A stretch of 64,000 nt of DNA from Deltaproteobacteria bacterium (GTDB taxonomy: Bacteria; Myxococcota; Myxococcia; SLRQ01), in the NCBI GenBank assembly GCA_029210625.1, contig JARGFU010000006.1, positions 186,001-250,000 on the forward strand. The letters run 5' to 3'. Within the stretch, counting starts at the first letter, position 1. The number at the start of each line of letters is the position of its first letter. The notes beneath the pieces were generated by a model. It searched no databases, was not told the DNA's origin, and saw nothing but the letters and a program-made list of their open reading frames with translations. Made by a program: the position numbers and the translations under genes. Shown here piece after piece: positions 43,557 to 50,863 of the stretch.

Positions 43557-44246
43557 ATGCTGCGCACCCTCTCCCTCGGCGGTCTGCTCCTCCTCGCTCT
43601 CCTGACCGCCTGCCCCGGGGGTGGTGACGAGCCCTTCGACGGAGGCACCCTCGGCGCCGGCGGCGAGTGCACGGTGCAGGACGACTGCTTCGGCTGCGGG
43701 GTCTGCCGGCTGCCCTACGACGAGGTCTGCCTCGAGGGGCAGTGCTGGCTCTCGGGTCCTCCGGACCGGCACGGCGACCCCATGGTGGGCAGCTACCTGG
43801 TCATCGCCACCTTCCCCGACGAGCTGGACCGCAACCGCATCCTGAGCGGCGCGATCCGGATCCTCGACAAGCGCAAGGCGAACGGAGAGACGCTCACCTG
43901 CGCCGAGCTGATGGCCGATCCCATCGCCACCGACGCCGATCCCCTGATCAACCGAGTCCGCACCCTCGAGCCCCGGCTGCAGATCCCGGCCACCGCCGAC
44001 CAGTCGGCCATGGGCGTGACCGCCGGCCTCGGCGAGGATCGCCTGATCTTCGTGCGCATCCACGAGGAGACGAACGGCGTCGGCACCCTCCTCTCCCTGG
44101 GCTGCGTCGAGGGCGTGGACATCGTGCTGGGCGCCGAGTGCACCGACAACGCCGGCTGCGAGCGGCCGAGGATCTGCGAGCTGGCCGGGGCCGACACGGG
44201 CTACTGCGGCCCCATCTCGGTGGAAGTGCCGCTCTCGATGCCGTAG
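43557..44246 (+). CDS. Small Cys-containing lipoprotein, unknown function
   Basis: A 229-residue lipoprotein (lipobox LTAC). It has a short Cys cluster (CTVQDDCFGCGVC), then a compact domain with YLVIATFPDELDRNR and RLIFVRIHEETNGVG strands, then a final pair CERPRICEL. No family was recognised. It starts 15 nt after the preceding Cys-rich lipoprotein gene and is probably co-transcribed with it. The pairing suggests a common surface structure. Confidence 0.72.
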   Translation: MLRTLSLGGLLLLALLTACPGGGDEPFDGGTLGAGGECTVQDDCFGCGVCRLPYDEVCLEGQCWLSGPPDRHGDPMVGSYLVIATFPDELDRNRILSGAIRILDKRKANGETLTCAELMADPIATDADPLINRVRTLEPRLQIPATADQSAMGVTAGLGEDRLIFVRIHEETNGVGTLLSLGCVEGVDIVLGAECTDNAGCERPRICELAGADTGYCGPISVEVPLSMP

Positions 44247-44257
44247 GCTCACGGGCA

Positions 44258-45757
44258 GTGGTTCTCGCTCGCTTCCTGCTGCCGATCTTCCTGGGCGGGG
44301 CGCTGGCTCTGCCCGCGCTCCCGGCCCGAGCCGGTGATCCGCTGGACGACCGCGACGGCACCGAGAGCTGGGACACCTTCGCTGGCGCCGCCCGGCGCCG
44401 GGAGGCCGCCGAGCGCCGCCGCAAGGCCATCCTCGAGCGGGTGCTGCAGGAGTGGGAGTCGCGGCGGGACGCCTGGCAGGCCGAGCGGATGGACCTGCGC
44501 AACGAGCAGTACCTCCAGTCGGAGATCCGCTCGATGCAGTCCCTCGGGATGCGGGTGAACGGCATCGACATCATCCAGGAGCGCCCCCGGCCGCGGCCGG
44601 AGCGGGCGGCGAGGCCCCCGGCTCCCCGGGAGGCCGCGCCGGACGCCTCGGGCGGTGAGGAGGCGATCCCCGCCTGGATGCAGGAGGAGGCGGCCCGCCT
44701 CGAGGCGGACACCCTCGCCGGCGCCGCCCGGGAGGAGGAGCGGCGCGCCGCCGGGGCGCGGGAGAGCGACGCGCGCCGCCGGGCCGAGGCCGAGCGGGAT
44801 CGGCGCGAGCGGGAGGCCGCCGAGCGCGCTCGCCAGGAGCAGGACGCCGCGGAGCGCGCCCGCCGGGAGCGCGAGAGCGCCGAGCAGGAGGCCGCCGAGC
44901 GCCAGCGCCGCGAGAACGAGCGCCGGGTGCGCCAGAAGGTCGAGACGGACCGGGCGGTCTGGGACTCGATCGACGAGGAGCGCGCAGGCCGCAGGGATCC
45001 GGCCGAGGTGGAGAGGGAGCGCCGGCGGGCCGAGAAGGAGGCTCGCAAGGAGGCGCGCCGCCGCGCGAAGGAGGAGAAGGCGCGCCAGCGCGAGGAGGAG
45101 CGCGCCGCGAAGCAGGCGGCGAAGGAGCGCGAGCGCCGGGAGCGCGAGGAGCTCGAGCGCCGGATGGAGGCCGAGAAGGAGGCCCGCAAGCTCGCCGAGC
45201 GGGAGGCCGAGGCCGAGCGCGAGCGGCTCGAGGCCGAGGCGAAGGCCCGGGAGCAGGCCGAGTTCGAGGAGCGCCGGCAGGCCGAGGCGGCCGAGGCGCG
45301 CCGCAAGGAGCGTGAGAAGGCCCGGGCGAAGGAAGACGCCGAGCGGGAGGCCCGCCTCGAGGCCGAGCGCCAGGCCGAGGAAGACGCCGCGCGGCGCGCC
45401 GCCGAGGCGAAGGTCGAGAAGAAGAGCGCCCGGGAGCTGGCGATCGAGGAGGCCCAGCGCGAGGCCGAGCGCGCAGCCGAGGCCTCCCGGCGGGCCCGCG
45501 AGGAGCGCCGCGCCCGCGAGGAGGAGGAGGAGCGCTCCGCCGCGGCCAAGGCCCTGGCCGCCGAGCGGGAGCGCCTGCGGGAGATGGTGCGCAGCACCGA
45601 CGGCCTCGACGACGCCGAGAAGGTCGAGGAGTTCCAGCCCAGTGACGAGGACGAGGACAAGAAGCGCAAGAAGAAGAAGAAGGAGAAGAAGCGCGAGGCC
45701 TACGTCGATCCGGATCTGGCGAAGGAGTTCGAGAGCCTCTCGGACGACGACTTCTAG
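44258..45757 (+). CDS. Exported highly charged coiled-coil protein
   Basis: A 499-residue protein from a GTG start, with a signal peptide (cleavage near ARAGD, about residue 24). From about residue 160 to 455 it is almost only Ala, Arg, Glu and Lys in heptad order, like TolA or IgA-binding coiled coils. The C terminus has Asp/Glu-rich (SDEDEDKK), Lys-rich (KKKKKKEKK) and acidic ends. Without function clues, a periplasm-spanning tether is plausible. No Shine-Dalgarno was seen; a TAGGCT box ends 8 nt before the GTG. The compositional extreme makes similarity searches unreliable. Confidence 0.72.
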   Translation: MVLARFLLPIFLGGALALPALPARAGDPLDDRDGTESWDTFAGAARRREAAERRRKAILERVLQEWESRRDAWQAERMDLRNEQYLQSEIRSMQSLGMRVNGIDIIQERPRPRPERAARPPAPREAAPDASGGEEAIPAWMQEEAARLEADTLAGAAREEERRAAGARESDARRRAEAERDRREREAAERARQEQDAAERARRERESAEQEAAERQRRENERRVRQKVETDRAVWDSIDEERAGRRDPAEVERERRRAEKEARKEARRRAKEEKARQREEERAAKQAAKERERREREELERRMEAEKEARKLAEREAEAERERLEAEAKAREQAEFEERRQAEAAEARRKEREKARAKEDAEREARLEAERQAEEDAARRAAEAKVEKKSARELAIEEAQREAERAAEASRRAREERRAREEEEERSAAAKALAAERERLREMVRSTDGLDDAEKVEEFQPSDEDEDKKRKKKKKEKKREAYVDPDLAKEFESLSDDDF

Positions 45758-45759
45758 GC

Positions 45760-45879
45760 GAGGGGACCCGATCACTTTTGGCGGAGATCGGGGCCGATCT
45801 GTCAAGGCGCCAGAAAGGCGTCATGTGGGGTCCCCTCCAAGAAAACTGAATGAATCCAGGTGATTGGATCTTTCTGGCG
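45760..45879 (+). ncRNA. Candidate structured RNA with pseudoknot-like interleaved stems
   Basis: Two perfect 10-bp complementary pairs interleave. Stem A is GAGGGGACCC (45760-45769) with GGGTCCCCTC (45828-45837). Stem B is CGCCAGAAAG (45808-45817) with CTTTCTGGCG (45870-45879). The order A5', B5', A3', B3' is that of an H-type pseudoknot. Two small hairpins sit inside: AGATCG/CGATCT (45785-45800) and ATCCA/TGGAT (45854-45869). It lies between a stop at 45757 and the next start at 45939, is less G+C-rich than its flanks, and is probably a leader or small RNA. A DNA element with paired inverted repeats is the alternative. I matched no known riboswitch. Confidence 0.4.
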
Positions 45880-45938
45880 GGACCTCGGGCGGAATGTCAG
45901 AGGAAGCTGCCATACTGTACGCACATTCAGGTGCATCC

Positions 45939-46979
45939 ATGAGCCATCCCGCCCGACACGATCACGAAGACGCCTACCGTCCCGGACTCATCCTGGCCCC
46001 CGGCCACGGCTGCCTCTCCAGCGAGGGCCGCTGGGTCCTCTCGCGCCCCGGGCCCATCTCCTGCGTGCGCAGCGATGCGCCGAGGGGCGCCGCGCCCCTG
46101 CCGATGGAGATGGCCGCCATGGTCGACGCCGCCCTCGACGCCGCGCCCCTGCCGCCGCGCTGGGTGGTGGTGGGCGCCGACGGCGATCCCCTCCTGACCG
46201 GAGGAGGCTGGGGCGAGGCCATGCTCGCGGCCGCGGTCCACGTGGTCGAGCGGGGCGTCGGCCTCTGGGTGGCCACCCGGGGGGCGCCGAGCCAGGGCGC
46301 CTGGGCGACCCTGCTGGAGCACGCCGCCGGGGCGGGGGGTGCGCGCCTCGAGCTCGGCCTCTTCTCCCTCGATCCCTCCCTGGCCTCGCTCTACGAGCCC
46401 GGCGCCCCCTCGCCGGCCGATCGCCTCGCCGCCGCGCGCCGCCTCGCCGGGGTGGGCGTGACCCTCTCCGCCCGGGTCAGCCCGCTCCTCCCCTGGATCT
46501 GCGACACCCCCGAGGTGCTCGAGGAGGTCACGGCCCACCTCGCGAAGATCGGGATCGATCAGGTCCACACCTCCTACCTCCACCTCGACGCCGGGGGTCA
46601 GGGCCGCCTCGGCCGGCTCCCGCCGGCCCACCGGGCGCTGCTGCGGGGCCTGCTGCGGGAGAGCCCGCACCGCGAGGGGGAGGCCTGGCTCCTGCCCGCC
46701 GGCCTTCGGGCCGAGGGGTACCGCCGTTTCCACCGGGCGGCTGCCCGCCACGGCGTCACCGTGCGGGTCTGCCGCAGCGCCAACCCCGATCTCGAGGGCG
46801 CCACCCGCTGCTTCGCCACCGAGCCCGAGCAGCGCGCCAGCGCCGCGCCGTCCTCCTTGCGCCCGAGCCGTCCCGCGCCGCGCCCGGCCTCCTCGCCGGT
46901 GGTCCGCGAGCGGCGCGCCCTGCGCCCCGACGAGGACGCCGAGGACGCCGCGCCGGGAACCCAGCTCAAGCTGCTCTGA
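45939..46979 (+). CDS. Radical SAM-fold (SPL-like) protein lacking cluster cysteines
   Basis: A 346-residue protein. The middle matches the second half of spore photolyase/DNA-repair-type radical SAM barrels: VVVGADGDPLL, LWVATRGAPSQ, LELGLFSLDPSL, EPGAPSPADRLAAARRLAG, RVSPLLPWICDTPEVL. But the N-terminal part, where CxxxCxxC should be, has only isolated Cys (GHGC, ISC), so no 4Fe-4S radical SAM cluster can form in the usual way. It may be a pseudoenzyme or bind something else. The C-terminal 60 residues are Arg/Pro-rich and disordered. Start choice is uncertain: ATG 45894 is also open, but 45939 is nearer to the first conserved residues. Confidence 0.6.
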   Translation: MSHPARHDHEDAYRPGLILAPGHGCLSSEGRWVLSRPGPISCVRSDAPRGAAPLPMEMAAMVDAALDAAPLPPRWVVVGADGDPLLTGGGWGEAMLAAAVHVVERGVGLWVATRGAPSQGAWATLLEHAAGAGGARLELGLFSLDPSLASLYEPGAPSPADRLAAARRLAGVGVTLSARVSPLLPWICDTPEVLEEVTAHLAKIGIDQVHTSYLHLDAGGQGRLGRLPPAHRALLRGLLRESPHREGEAWLLPAGLRAEGYRRFHRAAARHGVTVRVCRSANPDLEGATRCFATEPEQRASAAPSSLRPSRPAPRPASSPVVRERRALRPDEDAEDAAPGTQLKLL

Positions 46980-46988
46980 GCGACTCGA

Positions 46989-47007
46989 GGGGGCGCCGCG
47001 CGCCCCC
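46989..47007. terminator. G+C-rich hairpin between convergent genes
   Basis: GGGGGCGC, a 3-nt loop and GCGCCCCC form a perfect 8-bp stem in the 54-nt gap between the stop at 46979 and the stop at 47034. It is placed to end transcription from both sides, although no T-run is attached. Confidence 0.5.
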
Positions 47008-47033
47008 GCCCCGCCCGCTACTCGGCCGCGAGG

Positions 47034-50000
47034 CTAGAAGCCCAGGAGCTTCTTGGCCTTCTGGGCGGCCTCTTTCTTCTTCTTCTCGGCCTCTTCCTTC
47101 AGCTTCTTCTCGGCCTCGGCCTTGCGGGCCCGGGCCTCGGCCTCGAGCTTCGCGGCCTTCGCCTTGGCGTCGGCCTCCGCCTTCTCCCGGGCCTGCTGGG
47201 CGCGCTGGCGGGCGGCCTCGGCCTGTTGCCGGGCCTCCTCCTGGGCGGCCCGCTTGCGGGCGTCCAGCTCGGCCTTCGCGTCGCGCGCCTTGTCGTCGAG
47301 GCCCGGCGCGGCCGCCCCGAGGGCCGCGGCGCCAGCGCCGAGCGCCACCTTCTTCAGGAGCGGTCCGACCTCGACCCCGGTGATCTTCGGCCGGTCCCAG
47401 GTGCCGCCGATCTTCAGGGGCACCGGCACCGCCTCGGTGACGACCTGACGGCCGACCGCCCGGTTCACGATCTCGGGATCGATGAGCGCGGTCCCTCGCA
47501 GGTCGACCTCGTTCTTCAGACTCCCGCCTCCCTCCAGCTCCATCGCCCCGAAGCGGGTGGGGGAGCGCAGCTTCTTCTGCAGGGTGAACTTGCCGGCGTC
47601 GAAGGCCAGGGCCGTCTTCACCTCGCGCAGGATCGTCCCGCCCGAGCCGCCGGTGGAGAGGGCGAGGGGCTTCGCCTTGCCGAGGCCCGCCTTCGCCATC
47701 CCGGCCAGCAGTGGCGCCGAGACCGCCCCCAGCACGTCGAGGGAGGTGAGCTCCAGGCTGGTGGTCTCCAGCCCCACCAGGCCCGTCGCGCTGCGGCCGA
47801 GGTCGGCGGCCGAGAGCCCGCGGCCCTTCAGCTTCACGTCCTGGTCGGTGACGCCGCGGACGCTGCCGGCGAGCTTGCCGCGGCCGGCCAGGGCCTGCCC
47901 CAGGTCCACGTCGTCGACCTTCAGGGCCAGGGTGTAGCCGGTGTGCTCGGCGGGCAGATCGAAGGTGGTCCCGCCGGCCGAGATGCGGCCGCCCCAGAGC
48001 TCGAAGTCCAGCGCCTCGAAGGTGACCACGCCCCGGCGCACGCTCAGGCGGCCCACGAAGCGCTTCATCTCCATCCCCTGGAAGCGGGCCCGCTCGGCCG
48101 AGAGGGCGCACTGGCCGTTGACCGTCGAGAGCAGCCCCCGGGTCTCGGCGTCCAGGCCGTGGGGGTTCTCGCCGGCCGTCGCCGGGGTCGCCGCCTCGGC
48201 CGGGGCCTCCTCCTCCTCACCGAGGAGCTCGTCCACGTCGAGGTAGCTGCTCTTCAGGTCGCAGCGGAAGTCCGGAGCCTCGGGGTTGGTGAGGCCCAGG
48301 GTGCCCTGCATCCGGCTGTGCCCCCAGATCAGGCTCGCCAGCGTGAAGTCCAGCCGCATCGTCTTCGGGAGGTCCGGCTGGCCGTCGAGGCGCAGGCTGC
48401 CCTCCAGCCGTCCGCCCGGAGGCAGGGCCGCCGCGCCGGGCACCGAGCGGCGCAGGTCGTCGAAGGCGAGCGCCAGCTCCGAGAGCTGGATCTGGTAGGT
48501 GGGCGACGGCCCCGAGAGCCCGCTCACCTTGCCGCTGCCGCGGATCCGGGAGCGGCCGATGGTCGCGCTGAGCTTCTCCAGGTCGGCCTGCTCCTCCTGC
48601 TGCCGGGCCTGGAGGACGAGCTCCAGGGGCTGCCCGGCGGGCTTGTCGAGCAGCACCTCGCCCGCCTCGTCCCGGCTGCGCAGCGCGAGGCCGTCCAGGG
48701 AGGCGTTCAGGGAGAGGGCGGTGCTCGTCTCCCCCGGCGCGGCGTCGGCCACGATCCGGCCGCTGCCCTTCACGCCGAGCTCGGGCAGATCGAGATCCAG
48801 CTCCTTCAAGGTCAGCTCCACGTGGGCCTTCTGCCGGGCGCCCACCGCGTCGGCCTGCACCGTCAGCTCGAAGCCGCCGGCGACCTTGCGCCCGCCGGCG
48901 AGCCCCTCGGCCACCGGGGGCAGGAGCTCGCGCAGGGAGGCCAGGCTCACCGGGCCGGTGGAGAGGGCGGCGCTCATCGGCGCCCCGGGGGTGGTGCCCA
49001 GCTCGAGGCTCCCCTTCATCCGGGCCTCGTCCACGGCCAGGCGCAGATCGGGGATCTTCAGCCGCTCACCCTCGAGCTTGCCCGCGAGGGAGAGGTGGAG
49101 GGGGCGGCCCGCCCGCTTGTGGAAGACCTCGCCGTAGCCCACCGTGGCCGCGTCGAGGTCGACCCGCACGCCGACCGTCTTGCCGTCGGCCTCGATGGCG
49201 GCGGAGACCGGTCCGGCGAGCTCGAGCTCGGGGGGGAGCAGGCCGGCGCCCGCGGGCAGGACGGCCAGCAGGGGCTCCAGGGCGGCGAGCTTCAGGGAGA
49301 GGTCGGAGCGCTCCAGGGCGGCGGGGGAGAGCCCGTGGGCCACGAGCCCGCCGCGGGCCTCCAGGCCGCCGCCGGAGATCTCCAGCCGGCGGAGCTCGTA
49401 GCGCGGCGCCTCCAGATCGGCCGCGAGGTCGAAGCCCAGGGTCAGATCGAGGGGCGCGCCCCGGGCCGCGCCTTGCTTCAGCCGCAGCGCGGCGAGCTTC
49501 AGCTCGCCCTCCAGCGAGGCGCGCTTCAGCCCCGCGCTCGCCGCCACGCCCAGGCGCACCTCCAGGGTGCCCTCGGCCGGCGCCAGGCTGTCCGCCGGGA
49601 GGAGGCCGCCCCAGGGGCCGAGGGCCAGGGGCCCCGCCCGCAGATCCACCGAGAGCTCGGGGAGGGGATCGAAGGAGAGGTCCCGGCGCAGCTCGGAGAG
49701 GCGCAGGTCGACCGACACCGGCGCGCGGCTCTCGCCGTCCACCAGGGTGGCGCGCAGGGCCGCCTCGATGGGGGCGCCGAGCTGGATGTTGGAGAGCTCC
49801 AGCGAGGTCTGCTCGACGGCGAGGGGGCGGCCGAGCATCGCGTCGTCGATCCTCACCTCGAGGTTCCGCAGCGCGAGGTGGGTGAGCCGCGCCCCCTCCA
49901 GGAAGGAGAGGTCGGTGGGACCCTCCTCCCCGGCGGCGGACGGCGGCGCCTCGGCCTCGGCGGCGGCCAGACGATCGAGGATGTCCTGGAAGTCCCAGCG

Positions 50001-50378
50001 GCCCCCGGCGTCGCGGGCGGCCCGCAGGGTCACGTCGTCGATCTCGATCGCCTGCACCTCGAGCTCGGAGCCGAAGGAGGTCAGCGCCCGCCACAGCCCG
50101 ATGCGGACCACCACCTTGCCCACCGAGAGCTGGGGCTCGCTCGCGCCCTCCGGGCCGCCGAGGGTCACGCCGCGCACCTCGGCGGAGAGGGTGGGGAGGA
50201 CCGAGCCCACGATGGCGCCGACCTCGAGCTTGCGGCCGAGGGTCTCGGAGACCTCGCCGGCCAGCGCGTCCTTTCGCTCGGCGATGATCCGCTCGGGCTC
50301 GAGGAGGAAGAGCGCGGCCACGGCGGCGCCGGTCAGGAGGAGCAGGACCCCTCCGAGGATCACGAGGATCTTCTTCAT
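47034..50378 (-). CDS. AsmA-like giant envelope protein
   Basis: A 1114-residue protein. One N-terminal membrane anchor (about 2-24) is followed by a long beta-rich AsmA/TamB-type region: an AsmA-like N domain (EVSETLGRKLEVGAIVGS, LTLGGPEGA) and repeats with DLRLSELRRDL, LELAGPVSAAIEADGK and ADLGRSATGLVGLETTSL. These proteins bridge inner and outer membrane for lipid transport. The last 100 residues are a Lys/Ala/Glu coiled coil. Three ATGs stand in a row; the third (50378) was chosen because GGGAGGG sits 6 nt before it. It forms an operon with the two genes upstream. Confidence 0.82.
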   Translation of the reverse strand: MKKILVILGGVLLLLTGAAVAALFLLEPERIIAERKDALAGEVSETLGRKLEVGAIVGSVLPTLSAEVRGVTLGGPEGASEPQLSVGKVVVRIGLWRALTSFGSELEVQAIEIDDVTLRAARDAGGRWDFQDILDRLAAAEAEAPPSAAGEEGPTDLSFLEGARLTHLALRNLEVRIDDAMLGRPLAVEQTSLELSNIQLGAPIEAALRATLVDGESRAPVSVDLRLSELRRDLSFDPLPELSVDLRAGPLALGPWGGLLPADSLAPAEGTLEVRLGVAASAGLKRASLEGELKLAALRLKQGAARGAPLDLTLGFDLAADLEAPRYELRRLEISGGGLEARGGLVAHGLSPAALERSDLSLKLAALEPLLAVLPAGAGLLPPELELAGPVSAAIEADGKTVGVRVDLDAATVGYGEVFHKRAGRPLHLSLAGKLEGERLKIPDLRLAVDEARMKGSLELGTTPGAPMSAALSTGPVSLASLRELLPPVAEGLAGGRKVAGGFELTVQADAVGARQKAHVELTLKELDLDLPELGVKGSGRIVADAAPGETSTALSLNASLDGLALRSRDEAGEVLLDKPAGQPLELVLQARQQEEQADLEKLSATIGRSRIRGSGKVSGLSGPSPTYQIQLSELALAFDDLRRSVPGAAALPPGGRLEGSLRLDGQPDLPKTMRLDFTLASLIWGHSRMQGTLGLTNPEAPDFRCDLKSSYLDVDELLGEEEEAPAEAATPATAGENPHGLDAETRGLLSTVNGQCALSAERARFQGMEMKRFVGRLSVRRGVVTFEALDFELWGGRISAGGTTFDLPAEHTGYTLALKVDDVDLGQALAGRGKLAGSVRGVTDQDVKLKGRGLSAADLGRSATGLVGLETTSLELTSLDVLGAVSAPLLAGMAKAGLGKAKPLALSTGGSGGTILREVKTALAFDAGKFTLQKKLRSPTRFGAMELEGGGSLKNEVDLRGTALIDPEIVNRAVGRQVVTEAVPVPLKIGGTWDRPKITGVEVGPLLKKVALGAGAAALGAAAPGLDDKARDAKAELDARKRAAQEEARQQAEAARQRAQQAREKAEADAKAKAAKLEAEARARKAEAEKKLKEEAEKKKKEAAQKAKKLLGF

Positions 50379-50380
50379 CA

Positions 50381-50854
50381 TCATCCCTCCCGCGTTCGCA
50401 GGGGATCGGGGGCCAGCTTCGGCTCGAGCAGATCCACCACCCGCACCAGGTCCGAGCGGGTGATGGACTGCTGGCTGTGCTCGCGGACGGCGAGGAGCAG
50501 CTCGGTGAGCCACTGCCAGATCAGGAGGAGCGCCGCGTGGGCCTGCGCGTGGTCATCGTCCTCGCGCCAGCGCTCGTTGCGCATGGTCTCGTCGATGGCC
50601 TCGAACTCGCGCTCCATCTCCCAGCGCACCAGCTGGAGGGCGCGGCGCCAGAGGGCCGGCGTCGGTGGGCGGGGCTCCTCGTAGAGCGGCGCGAAGCGCT
50701 GGCCGGCCGCCTCGCTCTCCCAGTCGGTCACCGGCGGCGGCCAGGTCTTCAGCTCCTCGAGGATGTGGCGCACCACCTCCTCGAGCACCTTCTCCTTGAT
50801 GGGGATCGGCTTGAGCTCGTAGAGCCACTCGTAGGGCTTGATGACCCGGCCCAT
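50381..50854 (-). CDS. Small helical protein of unknown function
   Basis: A 157-residue soluble protein, mostly helical, with Trp-rich segments (WLYELKPIPIKEKVL, WEMEREFEAIDE, LLIWQWLTELL). No signal peptide or known motif was recognised. It lies between the TSP3/VWA lipoprotein and the AsmA-like gene with 9 nt and 2 nt gaps, so it is part of one operon. The region AQAHAALLLIWQWLTE could be an amphipathic or membrane-contact helix. Confidence 0.65.
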   Translation of the reverse strand: MGRVIKPYEWLYELKPIPIKEKVLEEVVRHILEELKTWPPPVTDWESEAAGQRFAPLYEEPRPPTPALWRRALQLVRWEMEREFEAIDETMRNERWREDDDHAQAHAALLLIWQWLTELLLAVREHSQQSITRSDLVRVVDLLEPKLAPDPLRTREG

Positions 50855-50863
50855 GGCGCGTCC

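Noticed and set aside
45847-45854. CTGAATGA as a hammerhead ribozyme core
   Set aside because: The core is CUGANGA without the extra base, and no GAAA or cleavage triplet is in a suitable place.
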